Origin: Novosphingobium sp. PC22D
GTDB lineage: Bacteria; Pseudomonadota; Alphaproteobacteria; Sphingomonadales; Sphingomonadaceae
Direction of reading: 5' to 3'
Assembly (NCBI RefSeq): GCF_002556635.1
Contig: NZ_MWMO01000020.1
Location: 1 to 64,000, forward strand
Length of the DNA: 64,000 nt
Made by a program: the position numbers and the translations under genes. Positions 1 through 8,495 of the stretch are shown piece by piece (the first letter of the stretch is position 1; each line of letters starts with the position of its first letter). Under the pieces are notes generated by a model. It ran no database searches, was not told the origin of the DNA, and saw only the letters and a program-made list of their open reading frames with translations.

Positions 1-85
1 GCTCTTCATCGCCTCGATCCAGCTCTTCGTTCGCCGCACCGCAAGGCCATGAAATTACGCCAGATAATTTTGAATCAGACTCTTA
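1..85 (+). mobile_element. 3' end of an IS5-like insertion sequence (partial)
   Basis: Frame 2 from base 2 reads as the last 16 residues of a protein ending RRTARP with a stop at 50-52, resembling the C-terminal tail of IS5-family transposases. Shortly after comes GAATCAGACTC (72-82), which looks like a terminal inverted repeat, then TTA (83-85), a possible target duplication. The rest of the element is outside the window, so neither the transposase core nor the opposite repeat can be seen. The family assignment rests only on the tail and the repeat-like end. Confidence 0.4.
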
Positions 86-463
86 GGCGGGCGAATTGTG
101 TAGACCGCAGACAACTCGCGGACATTGGCGGATTTTCATCGCCATTTCAGGACCTTGTCGCACGATGAGTTGGCTGCGGATCGGTGCAAACCCGCTCAAC
201 TCGTCGGCGGGTGACTTTCGCCCAAACCACTATTCTTCAAGGATTAGGGAGCCTTGCATCCCGAAATCGCTGGGTACGGTGTGCCTGCCAAATTTTTCCC
301 AAATTGCGACGCGTATACCGGCGTGACCTGACTCGCGATTCATAGAGCTCAACGTCATGCCTTCCAGCGGAGCGTAAGCAACCTTCATCCTGCGAGCCCA
401 AGATGCTTGGCGCTCTATCTGGTTGTCGCTAAGTCTCGCGAAGGCAGGAGGGCGCAAGCGCAA
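86..463. other. Intergenic, no gene recognised
   Basis: About 380 bp with only short, unconvincing frames on both strands. The one clear signal is AGGAGG at 446-451, a ribosome-binding site 12 nt ahead of the ATG at 464. The promoter of the restriction-modification gene must lie in or before this stretch, but no convincing -35/-10 pair is seen. Confidence 0.4.
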
Positions 464-3400
464 ATGGACGTTCAAGGTTATCTATCTGAAATTCGCGCGC
501 TCTATGCCAGTGGCCAGACAACCGAACATAGTTTCCGCCCTGCGTTGGCGAAGCTGTTCGCATCGATCGATCCGGCCATTACCGTAATCAATGAGCCAAA
601 GCATATTACCGATGTCGGCGCGCCGGACTTTGTCTTTCAGCGCGTGGAAGTTGCCATCGGCTGGTGCGAGGCCAAGGACATCGGCAAAGATGTCCGCAAG
701 TTCGCTGCTAATGACTACAGCAAGGGCCAGAAAGAACGATACCGCAAGGGCCTGCCCAATCTGATCTATACCAATGGACTGGACTTCGAGTTCATTCGTG
801 ATGGCGAGGCGGTGGATTTCATCACCATTGCCGACCTGATCCCGACCATGCCCGCAAGGCCGGACAGCTTTGTGCTCCTGGAAAACCGGCTGCGCGATTT
901 TGCTCACGTTACGCCGCTCAGCATCACGTCATCCAAGCGGTTGGCGGAAATGATGGCGGGCAAGGCTGCCATCATCAAAGACATCATGGGCCGCGCTCTG
1001 GTGGCCGATATGAAGGCAAAGGAGGGAGGTCAGCCAGCTACCGACCTGATCGGCCAGTATGAGGCGTTCAAGGCAAACCTGATCCACGACATCACGGTTG
1101 ACGAGTTTGCCGACATCTATGCCGAGACCATTGCTTACGGATTGTTCGCAGCGCGCTTGCATGATGAGACGCCTGCCACGTTCACGCGAGGCGAAGCGCT
1201 GGACCTCTTGCCCAAATCCAACCCGTTCCTGCGCGAACTTTTCATCTACATCGCCGGGCCAAATCTGGACGAGCGCCTGCGCCGCGTGATCGATGAACTA
1301 TGCAACGTCTTCTGCGCCACGAACATGGAACAAGTGCTTCGCCACTTCGGCAAGGTGACGGCGAGGCAAGACCCGTTCCTGCATTTCTACGAAGTGTTCC
1401 TGGCCGAATACAATCCGGCCAAGCGCAAGGCGCGAGGCGTTTGGTACACGCCTGAGCCGGTCGTGAATTTCATCGTTCGTGCGGTCGACGAAGTGCTGAA
1501 ATCTGAGTTTGGTCTGGCGGACGGGCTTGCCGATACCAGCCGCATTTCGATTGATTGGGACACAGGCCAAACGGACAAGAAGGGCAAGCCTGCGACCATC
1601 AAGAAGGAGGTGCATCGCGTCCAGATTCTCGACCCTGCGACTGGCACTGGAACCTTTCTGGCAGAGGCGATCAAGCTGATTGCCGAGCGGATCAAGGGAC
1701 ACGCACCTGGCAACTGGTCGAACTACGTCGAAGAAAACTTGATCCCGCGCATCCATGGCTTCGAATTGCTCATGGCGAGCTACGCGATGTGCCACATGAA
1801 GCTCGACATGATCTTGACCGGGCTAGGCTACAAGCCGACCGCCAAGCCTCCCCGTCTGGGGGTCTATCTCACCAATTCGTTGGAAGAAGGCGAGCGAGTA
1901 GATCAAACGCTTTTCGGCCTCTCGCGCGCCATCGCAGAGGAAGCCAAGGCCGCCAGCGACATCAAGCGACAGACGCCAATCATGGTCGTCATTGGCAATC
2001 CGCCTTATTCGGGCATCAGCCAAAACAACGGCGCGTGGATCACTGGCAAGATCGAAGATTACAAATACGTTGATGGCGTTCACTTCGGAGAGCGCAAGCA
2101 CTGGCTGCAAGACGACTATGTGAAGTTCATCCGCTTCGCTGAACACATGATCGAAAAGAATGGAGAGGGCGTGTTGGGATTCATCACCAATCACGGCTAT
2201 CTCGACAATCCGACCTTTCGCGGGATGCGCTGGCACCTGATGCAGACATTCGACAGCATCCATGTGCTGGACCTCCATGGCAATTCGAACAAACAGCAAG
2301 TCAGCCCAGACGGTTCGCCGGACAGGAACGTGTTCGACATCAAGCAAGGTGTCGCCATCGTTTTAGCGGTCAAAAAACGGCGCAAGGCCAAAGAAGACAA
2401 GCCGCTGGCGAAGGTTCGCCACGGCGAACTGTGGGGCAGTCGCGAGGCCAAATACGCCACACTCTGGGATGGCGCACCAGAGAGCCTCATGCCAGCCGAG
2501 CTTCCGTCTAAGGCCCCTGCCTATCCTTTTGTGCCGCGCGACTATGAACTGGAAGGTGAATACGCGAAGGGCTTTTCAGTAGCAGAGTTAATGCCTGCCA
2601 ACGTAACGGGCATCGTTTCTATGGGCGACAGCTTCATTATCGCAGACACCGATGCGGCCCTGCGAGCGAATATTGAATATCTGCTGCACTCGGGCTGCAC
2701 CGCCGCTGAGCTCAAGGCCCGCTATGGACTCGGCAAGAACTACGCCGATTGGGTTGTGGGGAATCGCGCGGACTTGGAATTTGATCCGTCGCGGGTGACG
2801 ACCATCGCATATCGACCGTTTGATGCCCGAAGGACCTACTTCGACAACAAGTTGCTCTGGCGCTGGCGAGAAAAGGTAATGCGAAACCTGCTCGGTCAAC
2901 CGAACATCGCTATTGCCATTTGCAGGCAAGGAGTTGGTGAAAGTTGGGCAAACGCATTCATAGCCGATTTGATCGGAGACGACAGCTATGTATCAAATCG
3001 GTCAAAGGAGCGCGGTTATTTCTGCCCCCTCTTACTCTACCCAGACGACGGCACGCTGGACCAAACCGTCCGCGTCAATTTCGACCCCAAACTATACGCG
3101 AAAATCCGGAAGTCGGCTGGCCTGACTGGATCGCCAGTCGCGCCAGACGGCACCGACGCCTTTCGCTTCGCAACAAGCGATGCTCGCCCCGATGAGGTTA
3201 AGGTGTTCGACTACATCTATGGCGTGCTGCATTGCCCGGCCTATCGCGAAACCTATGCCGAGTTGCTGAAAATCGATTTCCCGCGCGTCCCCTTCCCGCC
3301 ATCGCCCAAAATCTTCCGCAAAGTGAGCGAGCAAGGCGAATCACTTCGCCGCCTTCACCTAATGGAAGACGCGGCCATTGGTGATGCCAAGTTCCCCTTC

Positions 3401-3679
3401 GAAGGCGAAGGCGACGGCATTGTCGACAAACTCCGCTTCGAAAGCGGCAAGGTCTGGATCAACAAGGATCAGGGTTTCACAGGCGTCCCCGCCATCGCAT
3501 GGGATTTCCCCATTGGCGGCTACGAGCCTGCTCAGAAATGGCTCAAAGACCGCAAGGGCCGCGCCCTGTCATGGGATGACATTCGCCACTATCAGAAGAT
3601 CATCAAGATCCTCGCTGAAACCGACCGCATTATGCAGGGCATTGAGCTGCCACTGAGCGCTACCAACGCAAACCAGTGA
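464..3679 (+). CDS. Single-chain type ISP/IIG-like restriction-modification protein
   Basis: Predicted to methylate adenine at N6 in a specific DNA site and cut unmodified DNA. In the 1071-aa product, an N-terminal PD-(D/E)XK-like nuclease signature (APDF near residue 56, EAK near 69) precedes a helical region. A gamma-class adenine methyltransferase follows, with SAM motif DPATGTGTFL near 390 and catalytic motif NPPY near 513. The last 400 residues resemble a type ISP target-recognition domain. No SF2 helicase motifs are seen, unlike LlaGI/LlaBIII, so its architecture is closer to MmeI-type single-chain enzymes. I chose ATG 464 over 407 because AGGAGG precedes it and homologues of this family start with a similar YLxEIRxLY stretch. 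It sits alone on the plus strand of the island and is a likely defence or maintenance gene. The recognition site cannot be predicted. Confidence 0.8.
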   Translation: MDVQGYLSEIRALYASGQTTEHSFRPALAKLFASIDPAITVINEPKHITDVGAPDFVFQRVEVAIGWCEAKDIGKDVRKFAANDYSKGQKERYRKGLPNLIYTNGLDFEFIRDGEAVDFITIADLIPTMPARPDSFVLLENRLRDFAHVTPLSITSSKRLAEMMAGKAAIIKDIMGRALVADMKAKEGGQPATDLIGQYEAFKANLIHDITVDEFADIYAETIAYGLFAARLHDETPATFTRGEALDLLPKSNPFLRELFIYIAGPNLDERLRRVIDELCNVFCATNMEQVLRHFGKVTARQDPFLHFYEVFLAEYNPAKRKARGVWYTPEPVVNFIVRAVDEVLKSEFGLADGLADTSRISIDWDTGQTDKKGKPATIKKEVHRVQILDPATGTGTFLAEAIKLIAERIKGHAPGNWSNYVEENLIPRIHGFELLMASYAMCHMKLDMILTGLGYKPTAKPPRLGVYLTNSLEEGERVDQTLFGLSRAIAEEAKAASDIKRQTPIMVVIGNPPYSGISQNNGAWITGKIEDYKYVDGVHFGERKHWLQDDYVKFIRFAEHMIEKNGEGVLGFITNHGYLDNPTFRGMRWHLMQTFDSIHVLDLHGNSNKQQVSPDGSPDRNVFDIKQGVAIVLAVKKRRKAKEDKPLAKVRHGELWGSREAKYATLWDGAPESLMPAELPSKAPAYPFVPRDYELEGEYAKGFSVAELMPANVTGIVSMGDSFIIADTDAALRANIEYLLHSGCTAAELKARYGLGKNYADWVVGNRADLEFDPSRVTTIAYRPFDARRTYFDNKLLWRWREKVMRNLLGQPNIAIAICRQGVGESWANAFIADLIGDDSYVSNRSKERGYFCPLLLYPDDGTLDQTVRVNFDPKLYAKIRKSAGLTGSPVAPDGTDAFRFATSDARPDEVKVFDYIYGVLHCPAYRETYAELLKIDFPRVPFPPSPKIFRKVSEQGESLRRLHLMEDAAIGDAKFPFEGEGDGIVDKLRFESGKVWINKDQGFTGVPAIAWDFPIGGYEPAQKWLKDRKGRALSWDDIRHYQKIIKILAETDRIMQGIELPLSATNANQ

Positions 3680-3897
3680 AGGATTAGGCTGGGTTGCTCC
3701 CGCTAGAACATGGAGTCGTTTCGCACGCTTGCAGAGGCTTTCCGACGAGCTTCGATAGTCAACAAGCGAGATTGGAGCACTACCCATGGTAGCAGCTATA
3801 TGTGCGTCGGAATCCGATACGATGCTGATTGGCGGAATTCTGCCATTTCCGGCATTCGGCGTGTCGGTTTCCAATACCGGGATTACCGATAGTTCCG
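3680..3897. other. Intergenic between convergent genes
   Basis: Lies between the convergent restriction-modification gene and the leftward winged-helix gene. No gene or clear terminator hairpin with a T-tract was seen. Confidence 0.3.
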
Positions 3898-4422
3898 TCA
3901 GTTTTCGTCCAGCGTATCGGAATCCACCACCGGCAAACGGCCTGAGTCGCGGTCCTTGCGATAAGCCTTCAATGCCCGCAATCCGCGTTCCATCCTCGTG
4001 TGCGCTTTTGTGCCGGGCTCCGGCTGGCATTCCATAAACGCCATCGTCGGCCCTTTGCGACCGGGACCAGCCAGCCAAGTCAATCGCCAGCATCGGGCGC
4101 GGGACTTGTCAGCGGCCTTCACGTGAAACGAAGCTTCCTCGGTCACCTCAATGAAGCCGAGGTCCTGCAATTCGTTGAATGCGCTGCTGATGGCGGACAG
4201 ATCGGACATGCCGAGGCGGCCCGCTGCATCGCGGATGCTGAGATAGAGGCTCCCGTTGTTCTCGCCATTCTCGAGCATCGTCAACTCGACCAACAGCGCG
4301 CGGGCCGCAAGGCTGAGCGCGCGATAGGCTGGCGAGTTCAAGAGGCTGTGGTCCAGCCGGGCAAAGCGCGAGGTGGGGTTGCGGCCCGTCTGATTCGGTT
4401 TGTTTCTGCGTCGCCTGCCCAC
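3898..4422 (-). CDS. Winged-helix/replication-protein-like island protein
   Basis: A 174-aa basic protein with an N-terminal Arg/Lys-rich stretch (RRRRNKPNQ). Residues 20-110 look like a winged helix: SPAYRALSLAARALL, then IRDAAGRLGM as a recognition-helix region and a beta-wing with FIEV. Similar small proteins occur in prophages and integrative elements of alphaproteobacteria, usually unnamed. It is the last of the leftward genes that begin with the excisionase-like gene. A DNA-binding role is inferred; its target and any part in replication are unknown. Confidence 0.55.
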   Translation of the reverse strand: MGRRRRNKPNQTGRNPTSRFARLDHSLLNSPAYRALSLAARALLVELTMLENGENNGSLYLSIRDAAGRLGMSDLSAISSAFNELQDLGFIEVTEEASFHVKAADKSRARCWRLTWLAGPGRKGPTMAFMECQPEPGTKAHTRMERGLRALKAYRKDRDSGRLPVVDSDTLDEN

Positions 4423-4506
4423 GGCAAGTCACTCCCGGCAGCGAGATTGGTTCGGCGAACGAAAACGGGGCGACTGTTGCCAGCCGCCCCGCCACGGTCC
4501 CGTCTG

Positions 4507-4803
4507 TCAGCTCGAAATGATTTCGATGATGGTCACGGTCGAGCGCAGGACGTAACGCCCATGATTGCCACCTTCGTGAGCTTCCCAGATCATCGGGATT
4601 GCCAGCCGGTGCCTGTGGCGCAGGACCATGATGTAGTGGGAGAGGCGGAAGGCCCAGGAGGCAATTTCCAGCGCCGTCACGCCGGCCTCCCCGGCTTCGA
4701 CCAGTGCGACAAGCGTCCGGGCTGTCTGGCCCGTCACGGTGAAAGGCTCGCCGTCCGGTCCGATGGCCTTCTCGACAAGTCGCTTGCAGGGATTGCTACC
4801 CAT
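4507..4803 (-). CDS. Small winged-helix domain protein of the island
   Basis: 98 aa. The middle (VTGQTARTLVALVEAG to ALEIASWAFRLSHYIMVLR) and the tail GRYVLRS fit the short winged-helix domain proteins found in alphaproteobacterial phages and islands. ATG 4803 is chosen over 4944 because GGAGGT lies just ahead of it at 4809-4814 and the longer N-terminus is compositionally odd. Its start overlaps the stop of the 35-aa ORF by 8 nt, so the two are probably translationally coupled. Function beyond DNA binding is unknown. Confidence 0.55.
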   Translation of the reverse strand: MGSNPCKRLVEKAIGPDGEPFTVTGQTARTLVALVEAGEAGVTALEIASWAFRLSHYIMVLRHRHRLAIPMIWEAHEGGNHGRYVLRSTVTIIEIISS

Positions 4804-4903
4804 GGTAACCTCCCATCTGCCCGGTGGCTTCTCGTCCCAAGGCAATGGCCCCCAGCGCCGCTGCAACGGCGCTGGGGGCATCATCAAACAGGTCATTAGC
4901 CAT
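4796..4903 (-). CDS. 35-aa overlapping small protein
   Basis: Starts MANDLFDDAPSAVAAAL and ends GYHG. It has a strong ribosome-binding site (GGGGAGG with 7 nt to the ATG), starts 8 nt inside the end of the excisionase-like gene and ends 8 nt inside the next gene. This chained-overlap layout is typical of real phage and island genes. No family was recognised. The N-terminus recalls other short island proteins beginning M-x-NDLF. It might be a coupling peptide or a small regulator. Confidence 0.45.
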   Translation of the reverse strand: MANDLFDDAPSAVAAALGAIALGREATGQMGGYHG

Positions 4904-5087
4904 TGGACGCCTCCCCGCCGTGCGTCGGCAGGCTGGCAGCCCATGCTTCGGCGTCGGCGAGCGAAACGCGCGTTGCCCGACCGATTTTCCTGATGGGGAT
5001 GCGATTGGCGGCCACCTCGCGATAAAAGGCGCTATGGCTGATTTTGTAGCGGTCTTTGAATTCCGCAACGGTCAAGAGTTCGGTCAT
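4896..5087 (-). CDS. AlpA/excisionase-like helix-turn-helix protein
   Basis: 63 aa with the MerR-like HTH_17 pattern of AlpA/Xis proteins: LLTVAEFKDRYKIS (helix 1-turn), FYREVAANRIPIRKIGR (helix 2 and wing) and VSLADAEAWAASL. Such proteins bind attachment-site DNA or activate integrase genes to favour excision. ATG 5087 fits family length; an upstream in-frame ATG at 5105 would add six residues. It lies between the integrase pair and the winged-helix genes on the same strand, as expected for a directionality factor of this element. Confidence 0.7.
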   Translation of the reverse strand: MTELLTVAEFKDRYKISHSAFYREVAANRIPIRKIGRATRVSLADAEAWAASLPTHGGEASNG

Positions 5088-5203
5088 TGTTGGTTCCATG
5101 CCCATGCAGAGACGGAACGAAATGCCGCCATGCTTCAGGGCATGGCAGGGGATGCCGCGAACCCAGAAACCGAAAAATGGAAAGCATAGACGCGGCTGGC
5201 GGC

Positions 5204-5905
5204 CTATTTTTTCCGGGGGCGGCCTCGCTTAGGAATGTCGCTGACTTTCAGGTCAGGCTCGCGAACGACTGAAGAACCACGGTACGGAGCATTAGGATTA
5301 ACATAACCGCGCTTTCGAGCATTGCGGCGAAATATGCTTAGCAGCTTTTTGACTCCTTCAACGTCGGGAAGATTGAGCCGTGGCCGATTGATGGCAGGGA
5401 AGTCTCCAATCTGGGGATATGGCACACCCGTCCGGTAGTCTTCCTTCACCGCTGCGATTGCGTCGTCCTTGGGCTGGCCAGCGGCCATTCGCTGATAGAC
5501 TTCCTCGCCTACTCTCTGGGCAAGATCCTCGCGCTCTCGCTCCCGGTCACGCTTTCCGCCATCTGACTTTTCGGAGTCCTTGCGATGCCGAACACTCAGA
5601 ATCCAAGATTGCTTGGACTTGGGCGCTGCCATCAACGCTAGCAGGCGGGCTTCTTCCCGGCCCAAGCGGCTCACGACGACTCGGAGCGCCCGAAACCTCT
5701 GCTTGAATGTTGCTGCGCCCCAGTTTTGCGCGGCCTCCGCCACCTGCTCTAATTCGCGACGAAACCTGCCGCCATCTGGATCGAGTCGCTGGCTCATCTC
5801 GCGCAGCAGGCGGTCTATCTCCATGTCTCGGCGGATGGCCTTGAGGTCGTCGCTTTCCTCTTCCCCGGTAGGGTCATTTTCACGGTAGGGGTGCGGCTGG
5901 CTCAT
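5204..5905 (-). CDS. Unknown island protein with AT-hook-like C-terminus
   Basis: 233 aa, highly charged. Residues 20-60 are predicted helical with many Asp/Glu/Arg. Around 105-140 is a KDSEKSDGGKRDRERERED stretch that may form a charged helix. The C-terminus ends KRGRPRKK, an AT-hook-like GRP core flanked by basic residues. Its start overlaps the integrase stop as ATGA, so the two are very likely co-translated. I do not recognise the family. Coupling to the integrase suggests an accessory DNA-binding role in integration or excision, by inference only. Confidence 0.6.
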   Translation of the reverse strand: MSQPHPYRENDPTGEEESDDLKAIRRDMEIDRLLREMSQRLDPDGGRFRRELEQVAEAAQNWGAATFKQRFRALRVVVSRLGREEARLLALMAAPKSKQSWILSVRHRKDSEKSDGGKRDREREREDLAQRVGEEVYQRMAAGQPKDDAIAAVKEDYRTGVPYPQIGDFPAINRPRLNLPDVEGVKKLLSIFRRNARKRGYVNPNAPYRGSSVVREPDLKVSDIPKRGRPRKK

Positions 5906-7212
5906 AGGGCCAGCTCCCCGAGTGCCTTGACCGCTGCATCGCTGGCAAGGTGGCCGTAATGCCGTTCGATCATTTCGGCGCTGGTGCCTGAAATCTGGGC
6001 GATGGTGAGCAATGGCAGGCCCGCGCTCACAAGGTCGGTGATGGTGCTGTGACGCAAGGTGTAGGCGGTGGTGCCCTTTGGTAGCTTCGCCGCCTTCGCC
6101 GCATCCTCGATGGCATCGCCCCATGTGTTTCGATCCCAAGGCTTGCCGTTGGCGCGCATGAACATGGATGCGGCTGGCAGCTTGCCTTTCGTCTGTTGGG
6201 CAAACAGTGCCGCTGCCTCGGTCGGCAACAAAATGCGGCGCTTGCCGCCTGCCTTGTCCTTCCCGATAGTCAGTTCGGCGGTGCGCTTATCGTAATCGCC
6301 CGCCGCAAGTGCAGCCATTGCACCGGGGCGAAGCGGCAACAGGCACAGCGCCCGGACAAACGGACGCGCATCGTCGGCAACGTGCGCCACCAACGTGCGC
6401 CGCTGCGTCTTGTCGAGATATAGCAGGCGCCGCCGGTCGGCATTCTCGAAGGGCCTGAGGGCCTCTTGCCAGGCGGCCTCGCTGTTTGGCGCGCCGGGGG
6501 CCAGCACCTTGTTCAGCGCCGCTCTAAAGGGCGCCATGTCGCGGTTGACGGTGGACTGCGCGCGCTTCCGTGTTCGGACCTCGCCCTTGCGACTCCGGCT
6601 GACAATGGCCGGGGCATCTTCCAGCCGCTTGCGCCAGTCGCGCAAATGGTGGCGACGCAACTTGTCGAGCTTCACCTTTGCAATCGGATCACCGTAGATG
6701 TGCCGGTTGAAAACGCCCTCGGCAATCTTGCCGGGATGGGTCTTGAGGTATTCCCGGCAGGCATCGGAAACCGTTTCGACCTTGCGGCGAACCTCGCCCC
6801 CCGCTTCGACCAGTTCCGCCAGATTCTCCGCTTCCCTTTTGGCAGCGGCGAACATTTCATTGCCTGCGAGCGTGCCAAAGTCGCCAAGCGACTTCACATG
6901 ATACCTGCCAGCATCCTCGTCATAGGCGCGGGCGATCCACGTTCCCTTGCCGCCGCGCTTTGAAGGACGAAACCCGAGAAAGCATCCGGTGCGCAACCGC
7001 TGCCAGAACGGCTCACGTCGCGCCCTTAGTTCGTTGCGCTCGCCAACCTTGCTCAGGTCCACAGCCTTGTGCCGCTTCCGCTTGCTCGCCTTGCCCGGTT
7101 CCGTTGCCACTTCCAGCCGCCTTTCCGTTCCGTATGGAATGCGTATGGAATACATCAGGGGATGCATCGGAACAACTGTGGACACGAAACCGCCGAATTC
7201 CGGTGATTCCAT
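5902..7212 (-). CDS. int: Tyrosine recombinase (integrase)
   Basis: Catalyses site-specific recombination between the element and tRNA-Thr. Of up to 436 aa, residues 90-190 hold a SAM-like core-binding domain. The catalytic domain carries the first Arg in LPLRPGAMAAL, the second catalytic box as TLRHSTITD (HxxR-type box with Tyr in place of the first His) and the nucleophile Tyr in IERHYGHL near the C-terminus. It lies about 40 bp from the tRNA-Thr fragment and is followed by a coupled accessory gene. The start is uncertain: in-frame ATGs at 7212, 7167 and 7155 all lack a strong ribosome-binding site. Confidence 0.85.
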   Translation of the reverse strand: MESPEFGGFVSTVVPMHPLMYSIRIPYGTERRLEVATEPGKASKRKRHKAVDLSKVGERNELRARREPFWQRLRTGCFLGFRPSKRGGKGTWIARAYDEDAGRYHVKSLGDFGTLAGNEMFAAAKREAENLAELVEAGGEVRRKVETVSDACREYLKTHPGKIAEGVFNRHIYGDPIAKVKLDKLRRHHLRDWRKRLEDAPAIVSRSRKGEVRTRKRAQSTVNRDMAPFRAALNKVLAPGAPNSEAAWQEALRPFENADRRRLLYLDKTQRRTLVAHVADDARPFVRALCLLPLRPGAMAALAAGDYDKRTAELTIGKDKAGGKRRILLPTEAAALFAQQTKGKLPAASMFMRANGKPWDRNTWGDAIEDAAKAAKLPKGTTAYTLRHSTITDLVSAGLPLLTIAQISGTSAEMIERHYGHLASDAAVKALGELAL

Positions 7213-7243
7213 TATCCGCCGTTGTGCCCAGATGTGGGATTTT

Positions 7244-7294
7244 CCACCCTTGGTAAGGGTGAGGTCGGGAGTTCAATCCTCCCCAGCAGCACCA
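7244..7294 (+). other. 3' fragment of tRNA-Thr(GGT), attachment junction
   Basis: Contains the anticodon stem CACCC/GGGTG around loop TTGGTAA (anticodon GGT), the variable loop, T-stem GGGAG/CTCCC with TTCAATC, the acceptor strand CAGCAGC and an encoded ACCA end. The matching 5' acceptor strand (GCTGCTG) and D-arm are absent upstream, so this is not a functional tRNA. It is the duplicated 3' part left at one end of an element integrated in tRNA-Thr. Confidence 0.75.
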
Positions 7295-7452
7295 TCGTCG
7301 CAATACCGGATCGAAGCGCCGCACCGCCGCGTTGCGGGCAAATCCGGGCGTGTCGAGCGCCAAGTAATGCGCATGTAAAAGCAACGCCTTGGCAGTTTGC
7401 TCGCAAATGGGATAGTGGCGGCTCGAACGTTCGGGGAAAGAGGGACGATTCG

Positions 7453-8109
7453 GTGTTCGACACGGCGGCATTTGCCAGATCGGTTCTGGCCAGATCGCTT
7501 GGCGCGGTCCTGCTCTGCGCGGGCGGGCTGGGCGCAGGCGCGGTCGCGCGCGCCGACGTTCTCGAAGTGAACGCGGGCGGTTATGCCTGGGTCGCGGGCG
7601 GCCCCGCGCGGGAACAGGGCGCAGCGAGCGTGCTGACGCCCGAGGAACTGGCGGCCGCCGGAATGCTCGACGATACCGCCGTCCATCCGCAATCGCTCAC
7701 CGAGGCCCATGACGCCGCCGGTCCGGACCGCTGGCGCGAGCAGGTCGCGGCGATGGCGAAGAAATACGACATCAGCCCGACGCTGCTCGAGGCGGTGGTC
7801 TGGCAGGAAAGCCGCTGGAACGAGCGCGCGGTCTCGCCGGCCGGCGCGCGCGGGCTGGCGCAGCTCATGCCCGTCACGGCGCGCGAACTCGGCGTCGATG
7901 CCAACGATCCGCTCGCCAATCTCGAAGGCGGCGCGCGCTACCTGCGCATGCAGCTCGACACGTTCGGCAGCGACATCGAAAAGGCGCTCGCCGCCTACAA
8001 CGCCGGGCCCGCGCGCGTCGCGCGCGCCGGCGGCGTTCCGGCGATCCGCGAGACCCAGCTCTACGTCGCGGCGATCATGTCGCGGCTCGCCGAGCCGGTG
8101 CGCCGGTGA
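7453..8109 (+). CDS. VirB1-like lytic transglycosylase, exported
   Basis: Cleaves the peptidoglycan glycan chain in the periplasm. From GTG 7453 the protein is 218 aa with a signal peptide (SVLARSLGAVLLCAGGLGAG) ending near ARA. The SLT domain covers about 95-215, with catalytic Glu in VVWQESRW, then SPAGARGLAQLMP and ALAAYNAGPARV. GTG is chosen because GAGGGA precedes it and upstream codons run through the tRNA fragment. Its stop overlaps the start of the VirB2-like gene as GTGA. The pairing recalls VirB1-VirB2 at the head of type IV secretion operons, but no other VirB gene follows. Confidence 0.8.
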   Translation: MFDTAAFARSVLARSLGAVLLCAGGLGAGAVARADVLEVNAGGYAWVAGGPAREQGAASVLTPEELAAAGMLDDTAVHPQSLTEAHDAAGPDRWREQVAAMAKKYDISPTLLEAVVWQESRWNERAVSPAGARGLAQLMPVTARELGVDANDPLANLEGGARYLRMQLDTFGSDIEKALAAYNAGPARVARAGGVPAIRETQLYVAAIMSRLAEPVRR

Positions 8110-8411
8110 GGCTCGCGGCGCGCATCGCGGCGGCCCTGGGGCTGCTCCTCGTTTCGGTGCGCCCGGCGCTGGCGCAGGCCGCCGATCCGGCGGGCAGCGG
8201 CCCGATCGTCGCCGCGCTCGGCTGGCTGCAGGGCACGTTGCTGGGCAATGTCGCCACGGCGGTGGCGGTGATGGCCGTGGCCGCCGTCGGCTTCATGATG
8301 CTGACCGGACGGCTGAACTGGCGCTTCGGCGCGACCGTGATCATCGGCGTGTTCATTCTCTTCGGTGCCGGGGCGATCGTTTCGGGCATCCAGGCCGTTT
8401 CCGCCGGCTGA
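8106..8411 (+). CDS. TrbC/VirB2-like pilin family protein
   Basis: 101 aa. A signal peptide ends near ALAQA; two hydrophobic helices follow (about 40-60 and 70-92) with GFMMLTGRLNWRFGA between them, the VirB2/TrbC pattern of a two-helix pilin subunit. It starts with GTG overlapping the transglycosylase stop, so the two are coupled. VirB3 to VirB11 do not follow; gdhA is next. It may be a remnant of a conjugation system or a repurposed membrane protein. Family assignment rests on length, signal peptide and helix pattern. Confidence 0.65.
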   Translation: MRLAARIAAALGLLLVSVRPALAQAADPAGSGPIVAALGWLQGTLLGNVATAVAVMAVAAVGFMMLTGRLNWRFGATVIIGVFILFGAGAIVSGIQAVSAG

Positions 8412-8495
8412 GGCGCGCGCGAGGGGCATTGCGGGAAATGCGGGGGTAGTCAGCCGGACAAATACATAAACCGGCGCTTGATAGGGGGAAGTCAG

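Larger units (their letters stand above)
1..7294. mobile_element. Right portion of a tRNA-Thr-integrated genomic island
   Basis: A tyrosine integrase lies next to a 3' tRNA-Thr fragment (7244-7294). To its left are an excisionase-like HTH, small phage/island-type DNA-binding proteins and a restriction-modification protein. This is the layout of an integrative element inserted in the 3' end of a tRNA gene. The fragment is on the plus strand and lacks its 5' half, so the intact tRNA-Thr and the other junction should lie left of base 1. No conjugation, capsid or replication-initiation gene is visible here. True boundaries cannot be set from this window. Confidence 0.65.

Noticed and set aside
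7211..7294. Complete tRNA-Thr gene
   Set aside because: The 5' acceptor strand and D-arm are missing; only the 3' part is present.
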